From: Mycolicibacterium rhodesiae
Lineage (GTDB): Bacteria > Actinomycetota > Actinomycetes > Mycobacteriales > Mycobacteriaceae
DNA length: 64,000 nt
Assembly (NCBI RefSeq): GCF_002086695.1
Contig: NZ_MVIH01000009.1
Coordinates: 124,001 to 188,000, forward strand
Reading direction: 5' to 3'
Within the stretch, counting starts at the first letter, position 1. Each line of letters starts with the position of its first letter. A program made the position numbers and the translations under genes. Below, in pieces: positions 1-9,787 of this stretch. The notes beneath the pieces were generated by a model, which worked only from the letters and a program-made list of their open reading frames with translations, was not told the origin of the DNA and made no database searches.

Positions 1-388
1 GCCCTCCTGGCCCGAATCCGGGGCCGGGGCCCTGCCCGCCCGGGCCACCGGGACCCATCGGACCCCAGGGTCCTCCGCCGGGCATCATCATCCCGGGGCC
101 GCCGGGTCCGCCCCGGTGGTGGAACTGCTGGGAATCACCACCCTTGCCGTGGTGGTACCAGCCGCCGTGGCCGCTGGCGCGCCCGAGGACGAAACCGGTG
201 AAGAAGACGGCGCCGACAATGAAGACGGTGCCGGCGACGATCGCCACCCAGGCAACGGCCTGGTACAGCCGGTTCGGTCGGGTGGCGACCGGGACCGGGC
301 CGTAGTACGGCGGTGGCGGTGGAGGCGGATCGAGAGTGGCGACAGGGCTGGTCGCGGGCTCGTCGGCCCGCTCGGGTGTTTCGGTCAT
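1..388 (-). CDS. Pro/Gly-rich single-pass membrane protein (partial, Rv3706c-like)
   Basis: The gene reads leftwards from an ATG at 386-388 and runs off the window edge, leaving about 129 residues. The visible protein has an acidic N-terminus, a run of six prolines and YYGPVPV (about residues 21-35), one strongly hydrophobic segment at about 44-67, then a tail of Gly, Pro, His and Met. This layout of a Pro-rich cytoplasmic head, one membrane helix and a low-complexity tail is common in mycobacterial envelope proteins of unknown role. Position next to the DUF4185 gene matches Rv3706c of M. tuberculosis, annotated as proline-rich. No catalytic motif is visible. The function is unknown and the C-terminus is missing. 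Confidence 0.7.
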   Translation of the reverse strand, partial: MTETPERADEPATSPVATLDPPPPPPPYYGPVPVATRPNRLYQAVAWVAIVAGTVFIVGAVFFTGFVLGRASGHGGWYHHGKGGDSQQFHHRGGPGGPGMMMPGGGPWGPMGPGGPGGQGPGPGFGPGG

Positions 389-541
389 GAATCGATGATG
401 CGAGCCTGCCGCCCAGTGCGGGTTAAGTAGCGCCTTTGAGTTGGCTATGAATGGAGCGCTCTGCGGCCCGGTACGCGAACTGGACAGTGCCAGCGAACTT
501 TGCAACGATGTCGCGGGGGTTGCCGTGAAGGAGTGTCCGCC

Positions 542-763
542 GTGTTGTTGTACCTCTATCTCACCGGCACGCCACTATTCGCTTTTCTGGCCTGGGTCTT
601 CTCGGAGGCCTTTCACCCAGGTGATGTGGTCCGAGCTCGGGTACGCCTGCCGCTGATACTCACAGCCGGGATGCTGTGGCCGGTGTTGCTGGTGGGGGTT
701 GCCCAAATTCAGGTCATGCGTATGAGAGCGAAGCTGGTCGACCCGGAGGCCACCCCCGCCTGA
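542..763 (+). CDS. Small two-helix membrane protein
   Basis: A 73-residue protein starting with GTG at 542, chosen because AAGGAG (527-532) lies at good spacing upstream and the hydrophobic stretch starts straight away. It has two likely membrane helices, at about residues 3-20 (LYLYLTGTPLFAFLAWVF) and 38-56 (LPLILTAGMLWPVLLVGV), then a short charged tail. I do not recognise the family. It stands alone between the divergent proline-rich gene and the DUF4185 gene that converges on it 19 bp downstream. A longer reading from 500 exists but its extra N-terminus is Cys/Arg-rich and unlikely. Confidence 0.6.
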   Translation: MLLYLYLTGTPLFAFLAWVFSEAFHPGDVVRARVRLPLILTAGMLWPVLLVGVAQIQVMRMRAKLVDPEATPA

Positions 764-782
764 GGGCAGCTGACCGCAGGAA

Positions 783-1931
783 TCACCACGGCTTGATCGG
801 GTTCACCGCGAACTGCAGCACGCGGTACGGTGCGCGGTCACGCGGCGTGGTGTTCCACTGGCTGATGAACACCCGCACCTCGTCCAGCGTGGAACCGGGC
901 GAGATGTAGCCCCCGTAGGGCTGCGCGAGCCGATTGTCATCCGACGGCGGCAAGCTATCTTCGGGGTCTGGCCAGTCGCCGGCCTGCACCACCGTTGTCA
1001 CCGGCGCGGTGCCCAAACCCGTCGGGTCGTAGGCCACCCGCATCTCCATGTTCCCGGTGCTGGCATTGAAATACGACAGCACCGGCTTTCCGTCGACCTC
1101 CCGCAGGCTCATCTCACCGACCTTGTCGGGCCATAATGGCGTCGGCGTCTTGTTCCAGCCGCCACCGGGACCGGCCGCCCAGCCCTGCCAGCGTGCGCGG
1201 TCGGTGAAAGTCTCTCGCGTGGCGCGGTAGAGCATCACCGGCCCGGACCGGTCGAAGTTGTTGGCCACGATGTACACCCAGCCGGTCTGCGAGTCCGGCG
1301 TCGGAATCGGATCGTAGTAGCCGCTGATCTGGGTCTGACGGCCCCCGGCGTAGGAGGCGGGTCGCTGCGAACCCGCAACCGTCTGCCAACCACCCTGCCC
1401 GGCAACCGCTTTCACCAGCCGCGACGTCTGCGGCACCAGGTCTTTGGTGGTGGTCACCAGCAGATAGTTCTGCCGGTTGATCTGCACCACACCCGCGGGC
1501 AGTTGCGAAGCACCCGGCGGCTTGGGGTCGGCCAGCAGTGGCTTGTCCACCCCGACGACACCGGTGTAGCGAATACCTTCGGGATCGTCGACCGAGTCGC
1601 CGGCCACCCGCAGCGCGACCGGTGAGAACCACCCGCCGAACCCGACGCCCTGGCCCGCGAAGCTGTCACCGCAGATCTGGAGCAATTCGGTTGGGAATTC
1701 CATGAACTCGCACAGATCGGTGGCGCCGATGCCGTAGTCGCGGGTCGGCGTCCCGGTGCCGGCGATCGGCCCGATCCGCACCACCTGGCCCGGCGCCAGC
1801 GGCGAGAGGATCGGGTCAGGAACCGGGCTTGGCGGGTCGGCGCTTGCCATTGGCGCCAGGACCAGCGCCGAGATCGACGAAATGGCGCACGCCACTCGCA
1901 CTTTCGCGCCCAAACTCACGCTTCGGCGCAA
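783..1931 (-). CDS. Secreted DUF4185-domain protein (Rv3707c-like)
   Basis: The 382-residue protein begins with a classic Sec signal (RR, a hydrophobic core with LVLAPMASA, then DPPSPVPDP) with likely cleavage after about residue 31. The mature part carries repeated short motifs (GDSFAG, GVVGVDKPLL, WVYIVANNF, WPDKVGEMSLREVDGKPVLSYFNAS) that fit a beta-propeller-like DUF4185 domain, known in mycobacterial secreted proteins without an assigned function. It is 6 bp downstream of asd on the same strand and matches Rv3707c in position. The start is TTG at 1931. A GTG four codons in (1919) is an alternative. An enzymatic role is unproven. Confidence 0.8.
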   Translation of the reverse strand: MRRSVSLGAKVRVACAISSISALVLAPMASADPPSPVPDPILSPLAPGQVVRIGPIAGTGTPTRDYGIGATDLCEFMEFPTELLQICGDSFAGQGVGFGGWFSPVALRVAGDSVDDPEGIRYTGVVGVDKPLLADPKPPGASQLPAGVVQINRQNYLLVTTTKDLVPQTSRLVKAVAGQGGWQTVAGSQRPASYAGGRQTQISGYYDPIPTPDSQTGWVYIVANNFDRSGPVMLYRATRETFTDRARWQGWAAGPGGGWNKTPTPLWPDKVGEMSLREVDGKPVLSYFNASTGNMEMRVAYDPTGLGTAPVTTVVQAGDWPDPEDSLPPSDDNRLAQPYGGYISPGSTLDEVRVFISQWNTTPRDRAPYRVLQFAVNPIKPW

Positions 1932-1937
1932 AGTAGA

Positions 1938-2972
1938 TCAGAGCTCGGCGGCCAGCAGCTCGGCGATCTGAATGGTATTGAGGGCAGCACCTTTTCGCAG
2001 GTTGTCACCCGAGAGGAACAGCGCAAGGCCGCGACCGCCCGGCACGCCGGGATCCTGGCGGATCCGGCCTACCAGGGTCTCGTCCATCCCGGCGGCGGCC
2101 AGCGGCGTGGGCACGTCGACCAGCTTCACCCCGGGCGCACCGTCGAGAAGGGCAGTAGCCCGCTCCGGCGAAATCGGCTCGGCGAACTCGGCATTGATCG
2201 ACAGCGAGTGCCCGGTGAACACCGGCACCCGCACGCACGTGCCGGACACCGCAAGCTCGGGGATGCCGAGGATCTTGCGGCTCTCGTTGCGCAGCTTCTG
2301 GTCCTCGTCGGTCTCACCGGAACCGTCGTCGACCAGCGATCCGGCCAGCGGAACCACGTTGAACGCAATGGGCGCAACGTATTTCACCGGAGCCGGGTAC
2401 TCCAGCGCCGAGCCGTCGTGCACCAGTTCCTCGACACCGTCGATCACCGCGCGGGCCTGAGTGGCCAGTTCGTCGACGCCGGCCAACCCGCTGCCCGACA
2501 CCGCCTGATACGTCGAGGCGATCATCCGCACCAGCTGAGCTTCGTCGTGCAGCACCTTGAGCACCGGCATCGCGGCCATGGTGGTGCAATTCGGGTTGGC
2601 GATAATGCCTTTCGGGCGGTTGCCCGCGTCGCGGGCGAAGTTCACCTCGGACACCACCAGCGGCACCTCGGAGTCCTTGCGCCACGCCGACGAGTTGTCG
2701 ATCACGACCACACCGGCAGCGGCGAACCGCGGCGCCTGCACCCGCGACATCGTCGCACCGGCCGAGAACAACGCGATGTCCAGGCCTGAGGGGTCAGCCG
2801 TCTCGGCGTCCTCGACCTCGATCTCCTGGCCGCGGAACGACAACTTCTTGCCCGCCGACCGCGACGAGGCGAAGAACCGCACGCTGGTGACCGGGAAGTC
2901 ACGCTCCTCCAGCAGAGTTCGCATCACCTGACCGACCTGGCCGGTGGCTCCGACTACACCGATAGAGACCAT
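1938..2972 (-). CDS. asd: Aspartate-semialdehyde dehydrogenase
   Basis: Catalyses NADPH-dependent reduction of beta-aspartyl phosphate to aspartate semialdehyde, the branch point to lysine/diaminopimelate, threonine and methionine. The 344-residue protein starts with the Rossmann motif GVVGATGQVGQVM (5-17). The catalytic cysteine sits in NPNCTTM (Cys129), and the later GTCVRVPVFTGHSLSINAEF region supplies the conserved His and substrate-binding Arg. Length is normal for the family. It begins two bases after the ask stop codon, so the two form an operon, as Rv3709c-Rv3708c do in M. tuberculosis. Confidence 0.97.
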   Translation of the reverse strand: MVSIGVVGATGQVGQVMRTLLEERDFPVTSVRFFASSRSAGKKLSFRGQEIEVEDAETADPSGLDIALFSAGATMSRVQAPRFAAAGVVVIDNSSAWRKDSEVPLVVSEVNFARDAGNRPKGIIANPNCTTMAAMPVLKVLHDEAQLVRMIASTYQAVSGSGLAGVDELATQARAVIDGVEELVHDGSALEYPAPVKYVAPIAFNVVPLAGSLVDDGSGETDEDQKLRNESRKILGIPELAVSGTCVRVPVFTGHSLSINAEFAEPISPERATALLDGAPGVKLVDVPTPLAAAGMDETLVGRIRQDPGVPGGRGLALFLSGDNLRKGAALNTIQIAELLAAEL

Positions 2973-2974
2973 GG

Positions 2975-4240
<1,266 letters not shown>

Positions 4241-4336
4241 TGTCTGCCCTTTCGAAGTTGAGGGATATCGGCATCAAGGATAAGGGGTCACCGCACCTGC
4301 TTTTTCCGCCCCGATCGGCGGCGTAACGTCGCGGCG

Positions 4337-5026
4337 GTGCCTGACCAACCCGCGGATCGTCATGCCCGGACCCGGGTGCCGATCCATCCGCCGGTCGCCG
4401 GACGGTGGAGTCCACGCGCGTTCGACCCCGACGCGATGGTCACCTCCGAGCAACTGATCGCCCTGCTCGAGGCCGCTCGCTGGGCCGCGACCTGGGGGAA
4501 TCGCCAACCGGTCCGGTATGTCGTGGGCTTCCGGCGGGCGGGAGCGCAGCGACCCGGGGATCAACCCAGCGGTCAGGAGGCCTTCGCCACCATCGCGGGG
4601 CTGTTGAAGCGGGGCAACAGCTACGCCCGCGCGGCCGGTGCGCTGATCCTGGTGTGCGCCGATGAGGGTGAGGACGAGCGCACGGCGCTGTATTCGGCGG
4701 TCGATGCGGGTGCAGCCATCGCGAACCTCTCGGTCCAAGCCGTTGCCGATGGTTTGATCGTGCATCCGATGGCCGGCTTCGACGTCGACGGCGCCCGCAC
4801 CGCATTCGACCTGCCGGACGGGCTGCGCCCACTGGCGGTGGTGGCTGTCGGCGCGCTCGGCGACTATGCGCAGGTGACGCCGGAGATCGCCGAACGCGAC
4901 GGCCGGCCCAGGGACCGTCTGCCGCTCGAGCAGATCGTGCTCAACTGGTCAGGAGCATGGCCGTCGTCAGGAGCAGGTGCGTCGCAGCTCGCCGAGCTTG
5001 GCGACGATCCGGTCGTTGAGCAGTGA
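4337..5026 (+). CDS. Nitroreductase-family flavoprotein
   Basis: A 229-residue protein (GTG start at 4337) with the nitroreductase FMN-binding signature WSPRAFDPDAMVTSEQLIALLEAARWAATWGNRQP in separate blocks near the N-terminus (about 25-58), a middle AAAGALILVCAD strand, and the C-terminal GLRPLAVVAVGALGD strand that ends the fold. Such proteins reduce nitro, quinone or flavin substrates with NAD(P)H. The substrate cannot be told from sequence. It is divergent from ask and its last 60 bp overlap the convergent membrane gene at 4967-5410. Confidence 0.75.
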   Translation: MPDQPADRHARTRVPIHPPVAGRWSPRAFDPDAMVTSEQLIALLEAARWAATWGNRQPVRYVVGFRRAGAQRPGDQPSGQEAFATIAGLLKRGNSYARAAGALILVCADEGEDERTALYSAVDAGAAIANLSVQAVADGLIVHPMAGFDVDGARTAFDLPDGLRPLAVVAVGALGDYAQVTPEIAERDGRPRDRLPLEQIVLNWSGAWPSSGAGASQLAELGDDPVVEQ

Positions 5027-5410
5027 CATCTCGTAGACCTGCGGCGGGGCCGGTGCGCCGGGCGCACGGTTCTGGGTCTGGGACCGCAGCGTCGGCAGCC
5101 CGCTGACGAACTGGTTCGCCAGTTGCGCCACCTCGGTGGCCTGTGCGGCCAGCCCCGGATCGGTCACCTTCTGCGCCCGCTCGGCGAGGCCGTCGGCCCA
5201 ATCCTTGTACGCAGTGTCCTCGGCAACAGTCGGCACGCCCTCGTTGCCCTTGGAGTCGATCTTCGCGGCCTGGGATCGGCTGAAGTCGAGGAAGTCGATC
5301 ACCGGCTTGCACTTCTCCGGCGGCCCGTCGAACCACTTCGAATAGATGGCGAAGCCGACCGCGATGACCACCACGGTGATGGTGAGGACCCAGCGCGGAC
5401 GTCGGTGCAT
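4967..5410 (-). CDS. Single-pass membrane protein of unknown function
   Basis: The 147-residue protein begins at an ATG at 5408-5410 (MHRRPRWVLTITVVV), with one N-terminal membrane helix at about 7-24 and an outside domain rich in Ala, Gln and Asp. A longer form from 5485 would add 25 mostly basic residues and is less likely. The soluble part is mainly helical, contains two cysteines (KCKPVIDF near the helix and RRTCS at the end) that could pair, and has no enzyme motif I recognise. Mycobacteria carry many such hypotheticals. Its 3' end overlaps the nitroreductase-like gene by 60 bp. Confidence 0.6.
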   Translation of the reverse strand: MHRRPRWVLTITVVVIAVGFAIYSKWFDGPPEKCKPVIDFLDFSRSQAAKIDSKGNEGVPTVAEDTAYKDWADGLAERAQKVTDPGLAAQATEVAQLANQFVSGLPTLRSQTQNRAPGAPAPPQVYEMSLLNDRIVAKLGELRRTCS

Positions 5411-5543
5411 GGTCGCCCAGCGTAGCGAAGCGTCAACGTTTAACGCGGCGGCAACACCACGAGGGCGTCTACGTAACAGAAACATCGTTCACTGCCGGTG
5501 AACGGCCCAACCATGGACGGGCCGCCCACCCGCAGGAGATTAG

Positions 5544-6797
5544 ATGGATACAGGGACCACAGCATTCATGCTGTGTTGCATCATCGGGCTGACGATGATG
5601 ATCCCGGGCCTGGCGCTGTTCTACGGCGGCATGGTCTCGGTCAAGAGCTCCACCAACATGATGATGATGACGTTCGGCGCTGTGGCCATCGTCGGAGTGC
5701 TCTGGATTTTGTTCGGGTTCTCCATGACATTCGGTACGTCCTACGGAGGATTCGTCGGCAGTCTGACCGAGTTCGCCGGCATGAAGAACCTGCTGGAGTC
5801 GCAGACCACCATCTCCGGTCTGCCGGTCAGTTTGTTCGCGTTGTTCCAGGCGCTGTTCGCCGCGATCACCGTCGCACTGATCTCCGGTGCGGCGGCCGAC
5901 CGGATGAAGTTCGCGGCGTGGATGGTGTTCGCCACCGTGTGGGCGGTTCTGGTCTACTTCCCCGTCGCACACTGGGTGTTCGCGTTCAACGGCGTGGTCA
6001 CCCCGGACGCGGTCGGCGGCTGGATTGCCAACAACCTCAAGGCAATTGACTTCGCCGGTGGCACCGCGGTGCACATCAACGCCGGTGCAGCCGCACTCGC
6101 CGTGGCCATCGTGCTCGGCAAGGGCGCCAGCTGGGGCAAGCTGCGCAAGCCGCACAACGTCCCGCTGACGCTGCTCGGCGCCGGACTGCTGTGGGCCGGC
6201 TGGTATGCGTTCAACGGCGGTTCGGCACTGGCCGCGGGCAATTCGGCGGCCATCGTCATGGTCACCACGTTCGTCGCCACCTGCGCCGCCACGCTCGCCT
6301 GGCTGGCGGTGGAGAAGTTCAAGGACGGCCACGTCACCGGCGTCGGTGCCGCGGCGGGCGCCATCACCGGCCTGGTCGCGATCACCCCGGCCTGTGGTTC
6401 GGTGACACCGGTCGGCGCGATCATCCTCGGCCTCGTCGCAGGCGCCATCTGCCCATTCGCCGTGGGCCTCAAGGAGAAGTTCGGCTATGACGATTCGCTC
6501 GACGTCGTCGGCGTGCACCTCGTCGGTGGTGTCATCGGCACCCTGCTGATCGGCTTCCTGGCCAGCGACACCATGCCGAACAAGGTCAACGGCTTCTTCT
6601 ACGGTGGCGGTTTCGACCAGCTGTGGCGCCAAGCCGTGGCGGCCGGCGCGGTGATGATCTATTCGTTCGTCATCGCATTCGTCATCGCATGGGCCATCAA
6701 GAAGACGATGGGCATCCGCATCTCCTCCGAAGAAGAGGAGAAGGGTATCGACACCCACGTCCACCGCGACCCGGCGTACGAGCTCGAGTACGCCTGA
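5544..6797 (+). CDS. amt: Ammonium/methylammonium transporter (Amt family)
   Basis: An 11-helix Amt channel of 417 residues. It opens with an Amt-type first helix ending in FYGGMVSVKSS, and has the pore twin histidines in DFAGGTAVHINAG (His177) and DDSLDVVGVHLVGG, and a C-terminal acidic tail RISSEEEEKG. The ATG follows CAGGAG at 5532-5537. It is the first gene of a same-strand block with a ligase and glutamate-synthase-like subunits, separated from them by a hairpin. No glnK (PII) gene follows, unlike the usual amtB-glnK pair. Amt proteins also carry methylammonium, which fits the amine-pathway reading of the operon. Confidence 0.95.
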   Translation: MDTGTTAFMLCCIIGLTMMIPGLALFYGGMVSVKSSTNMMMMTFGAVAIVGVLWILFGFSMTFGTSYGGFVGSLTEFAGMKNLLESQTTISGLPVSLFALFQALFAAITVALISGAAADRMKFAAWMVFATVWAVLVYFPVAHWVFAFNGVVTPDAVGGWIANNLKAIDFAGGTAVHINAGAAALAVAIVLGKGASWGKLRKPHNVPLTLLGAGLLWAGWYAFNGGSALAAGNSAAIVMVTTFVATCAATLAWLAVEKFKDGHVTGVGAAAGAITGLVAITPACGSVTPVGAIILGLVAGAICPFAVGLKEKFGYDDSLDVVGVHLVGGVIGTLLIGFLASDTMPNKVNGFFYGGGFDQLWRQAVAAGAVMIYSFVIAFVIAWAIKKTMGIRISSEEEEKGIDTHVHRDPAYELEYA

Positions 6798-6798
6798 C

Positions 6799-6851
6799 GA
6801 GGACTCGAGCCGGGCGCGGCACCTCCTTCCCCCGCCCGGCTCGAGCTCCTC
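6799..6851 (+). terminator. Strong GC hairpin between amt and the ligase gene
   Basis: Right after the amt stop codon an 18-base arm (6799-6816) faces its near-perfect complement (6833-6851), with one extra base and a 16-base C/T-rich loop. There is no long T-run, as is usual in mycobacteria. It may partly end transcription from the amt promoter and so lower expression of the downstream genes. Confidence 0.65.
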
Positions 6852-6891
6852 GCCGTCTTCTCCCCATTGATCAAAGAGTTTGTTGGAGAAC

Positions 6892-8199
6892 ATGTCTGCC
6901 ACACTCGCTGAGCTGGCCGAGGCCTCAGCAACCAAGTTCATCCTTGCGTTGTTCGTCGACCTCCGCGGAAAGCCCTGCGCCAAGCTCGTTCCCGTCGAGG
7001 CCGTCGACCTGCTGGCCACCGAGGGAGTCGGCTTCGCCGGATACGCCGTCGGCGCCATGGGTCAGGAGCCCAAAGACCCTGACCTGATGGCGATCCCGGA
7101 CCCCGCGTCGTTCACCCCGATCCCGTTCATCAAAGACGGCCTGGCGATCGTGCACTGCGACCCGCACGTCGAGGGCCGGCCGTGGCCGTATGCGCCGCGG
7201 GTGATCCTCAAGTCACTGATTCAGCGGGCCGCCGATGCCGGCTTCGAACCGTGGGTCGGCGCGGAAGTCGAATACTTCCTTCTCACCCGCGGCGCGGACG
7301 GAAGCCTCGCGACCGCAGACACCGCGGACACCGCGGCGCAGCCGTGTTACGACGCGCGCGGCGTGACCCGGATGTACGACCACCTCACCGCGATCTCGAC
7401 GGCGATGAACACCCTCGGCTGGTCCAACTACGCCAACGACCACGAAGACGGCAACGGTCAGTTCGAGCAGAACTTCCAGTTCGCCGACGCGCTGACCACT
7501 GCCGACCGGGTGGTGACACTGCGCTACCTGCTGTCGATGATCGCCGCCGAACGCGGCATGGTCGCCACCTTCATGCCCAAACCCTTCTCCGATCGGACCG
7601 GTAGCGGCCTGCACCTGCACCTGTCGCTGACCAGCGGCGGCACCCCGGTGTTCCCGGAGGAGTCCGACGATCGCGGGCTGGGCCTGTCACCGACGGCGTA
7701 TGCGTTCATCGGCGGCATCCTCGACCACGCCTGCGCACTGCAGGCGGTCGTCGGACCAACGGTCAACTCCTACAAGCGAACCGGAGCACTGACGACCGCC
7801 TCCGGCGCGTCCTGGGCCCCGCGCCTGCCCACCTACGGCGGCAATGACCGCACCCACTACATCCGGGTCCCGGACTCTGCGCGCGTGGAGTTGCGTGGCG
7901 GCGACGGGTCGGCCAACCCGTATCTGGCCATCGCGGCCGCACTCGGTGCCGGTATCGACGGCATCAAACGCAGCACCGACCCCGGCGCGATCGGCAATAC
8001 CGACGGCCGCACAGCCCTGCCACCGACCCTGCTGCACGCCGTCGAGGAGTTCGAGGGTGACCCGGTAGTCACCGGTGTGCTCGACACCGTCGGCGACGGA
8101 GTCGCCAGCTACTTCGCCGGCATCAAGCGTGACGAGTTCTTCGCCTACCACAGCGCGGTCAGTCCGTGGGAGGTCGACCAGTACCTGACCGCATTCTGA
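6892..8199 (+). CDS. Type III glutamine synthetase-like ligase; candidate gamma-glutamylmethylamide synthetase
   Basis: A 435-residue ATP-dependent glutamate-amine ligase of the GlnT/GMAS group. Visible are the Glu motif VGAEVEYFLL, NGQFEQNFQFADAL, the KPFSDRTGSGLHLHLSL metal/ATP block, NSYKR, and NDRTHYIRVPDSARVELRGGDGSANPYLA in pieces, ending FFAYHSAVSPWEVDQYL. Glutamine synthetase makes glutamine from ammonia. GMAS relatives instead join methylamine to glutamate. The next three genes match the subunits of N-methylglutamate synthase in order and size, so I favour GMAS or another amine ligase, but sequence alone cannot exclude glutamine synthetase. The ATG at 6892 follows GGAG closely. A TTG at 6880 is possible. 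Confidence 0.8.
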   Translation: MSATLAELAEASATKFILALFVDLRGKPCAKLVPVEAVDLLATEGVGFAGYAVGAMGQEPKDPDLMAIPDPASFTPIPFIKDGLAIVHCDPHVEGRPWPYAPRVILKSLIQRAADAGFEPWVGAEVEYFLLTRGADGSLATADTADTAAQPCYDARGVTRMYDHLTAISTAMNTLGWSNYANDHEDGNGQFEQNFQFADALTTADRVVTLRYLLSMIAAERGMVATFMPKPFSDRTGSGLHLHLSLTSGGTPVFPEESDDRGLGLSPTAYAFIGGILDHACALQAVVGPTVNSYKRTGALTTASGASWAPRLPTYGGNDRTHYIRVPDSARVELRGGDGSANPYLAIAAALGAGIDGIKRSTDPGAIGNTDGRTALPPTLLHAVEEFEGDPVVTGVLDTVGDGVASYFAGIKRDEFFAYHSAVSPWEVDQYLTAF

Positions 8200-8219
8200 C
8201 CTCCGAGGAAGGAACAACC

Positions 8220-9113
8220 ATGTGCGGGATCGTGGGTTTGCACCTGCGCAACCCCCAGCTGTACCCCCGGCTCGGCGAATTGCTGACCGGGATGCTGTGT
8301 GAAATGTCCGACCGGGGAAGCGATTCCGCCGGAGTTGCCGTGTACGGTGATCCACGCTGGTCGCCGCCGGGCAAGGGCACCGTCTCGGTGCTCGACGTCG
8401 ACGACAGCCCGGACCAGATGGCCGAGGCGCTCCATGCAGCGCTCGGCGAGGTATCGGTGCACCGCGTTGACGAAACGCTGCTGGTGTCGGCCGATGTCGC
8501 GCCCGAGACGCTGCACGCGGCGATCACGGCGCACTATCCGCATGCGCTGATCGCGGGGTTCGGTGCAAATGTGGCTGTGCTCAAGGGAGTCGGGCATCCG
8601 AAGGCGCTCACCGAGGCCTGGGGACTGGCTCATGCACAGGGTTGGCAGGGCGTAGGCCACACCAGAATGGCGACCGAGTCGGCGGTGATACCGGCCGGGG
8701 CGCACCCGTACGCGGTGGGCCCGGATCAGTGCCTGGTGCACAACGGGTCATTCGCCAACCACGCCACCATCCGCCGCGACCTTCGGGCTCAGGGTGTCGT
8801 CTTCGACAGCGAGAACGACACCGAGGTGGGCGCGCGCTTCGTTGCCGACCAGCTGGCGCGGGGCCGCGACGTCGAGACCGCGCTCAAGGAATTGTGTGCC
8901 ACCTTCGACGGCTTCTACACGCTTCTGGTGTCCAACCACGATTCGTTCGCCGTTGTCCGCGACGCGATCGCCTGCAAGCCGGCCGTTATCGCCGAGACCG
9001 ACGACTGGGTGGCGATGGGCAGCGAATATCGGGCGCTGGCAGGACTTCCCGGTGTCGAGAAAGCGGTCATTTGGGAGCCCGAACCCGAGGTGGTGTACGC
9101 ATGGACGAGGTGA
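8220..9113 (+). CDS. Class II glutamine amidotransferase subunit (MgsA/GlxB-like)
   Basis: A 297-residue Ntn-type amidotransferase. After Met removal, Cys2 (MCGIVGLH) would be the catalytic nucleophile. The HTRMATES, LVHNGSFANH and ENDTEVGARF motifs form the glutamine pocket and oxyanion hole. It equals the separate N-terminal domain of glutamate synthase. In methylotrophs the same stand-alone subunit is MgsA of N-methylglutamate synthase. AAGGAAC precedes the ATG. The 3' end overlaps the next gene by 13 bp, so translation is probably coupled. Confidence 0.85.
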   Translation: MCGIVGLHLRNPQLYPRLGELLTGMLCEMSDRGSDSAGVAVYGDPRWSPPGKGTVSVLDVDDSPDQMAEALHAALGEVSVHRVDETLLVSADVAPETLHAAITAHYPHALIAGFGANVAVLKGVGHPKALTEAWGLAHAQGWQGVGHTRMATESAVIPAGAHPYAVGPDQCLVHNGSFANHATIRRDLRAQGVVFDSENDTEVGARFVADQLARGRDVETALKELCATFDGFYTLLVSNHDSFAVVRDAIACKPAVIAETDDWVAMGSEYRALAGLPGVEKAVIWEPEPEVVYAWTR

Positions 9114-9787
9114 CGAGCTTCGATCTCAGCACTACACCGCTGCGAGAGGTCAACGGCGCCCTGCACGCGCCGGGTCTATCCGGTGAGTTCGCGATCACCA
9201 ATCCTGCCGGCGCGCACAACGTCGCGGTGGGCCTCGACGCCCCGGTCCGGGTGCGGATCGACGGCCACGTCGGGTACTACGCCGCCGGGATGAACAAGCA
9301 GGCGGAGGTCATCGTCGACGGCAACGCGGGGACCGGTGTCGCCGAGAACATGATGAGCGGCACCGTCTGGGTCAAGGGCAATGCGTCCCAGTCGGCGGGC
9401 GCCACCGCGCATGGTGGCCTGCTGGTGATCGAGGGCAATGCCGCTGCGCGGTGCGGAATCTCGATGAAGGGAGCTGACATCGTGGTGGGCGGCAGCGTCG
9501 GACATATGAGCGCGTTCATGGCCCAGGCCGGCCGGCTGGTGATCCGCGGCGATGCCGGTGAGGCACTGGGCGATTCGATCTACGAGGCCCGCCTCTATGT
9601 TCGCGGCGAGATCGCCTCGCTCGGGGCGGACTGCGTCGCGAAGGAGATGCGTGCCGAGCACCACGAAGAACTCGGCCGCCTGCTCAAGGCCGCCGGATTC
9701 GAAGACGACGACACCAGTTCCTACACCCGCTACGGCTCGGCCCGCCAGCTCTACCACTTCCACATCGACAACAGCTCGGTTTACTAA
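9101..9787 (+). CDS. Glutamate synthase GXGXG-domain subunit (MgsB/GlxC-like)
   Basis: A 228-residue protein made of the right-handed beta-helix that ends glutamate synthase large chains. Repeating turns such as VIVDGNAGTGVAENMMSG, VWVKGNASQSAGATAHGG, LVIEGNAAARCGISMKGAD and IVVGGSVGHMSAFMAQAG carry the GxxG pattern. In the whole enzyme this domain is structural. The start ATG at 9101 lies inside the end of the amidotransferase gene, and the next gene begins directly after its stop. Family knowledge places it as the MgsB-like subunit of a three-part synthase. Confidence 0.85.
   Translation: MDEVTSFDLSTTPLREVNGALHAPGLSGEFAITNPAGAHNVAVGLDAPVRVRIDGHVGYYAAGMNKQAEVIVDGNAGTGVAENMMSGTVWVKGNASQSAGATAHGGLLVIEGNAAARCGISMKGADIVVGGSVGHMSAFMAQAGRLVIRGDAGEALGDSIYEARLYVRGEIASLGADCVAKEMRAEHHEELGRLLKAAGFEDDDTSSYTRYGSARQLYHFHIDNSSVY

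Noticed and set aside
5473..5483. GTAACAGAAAC upstream of amt as a GlnR box
   Set aside because: The GTnAC and GAAAC parts are there but the spacing does not fit the known GlnR site, so I do not call it.
5469..7058. Long minus-strand reading frame of 529 codons opposite amt
   Set aside because: Highly acidic, Arg/His/Gly-rich translation, opposite a clear Amt gene; typical shadow frame of GC-rich coding DNA.
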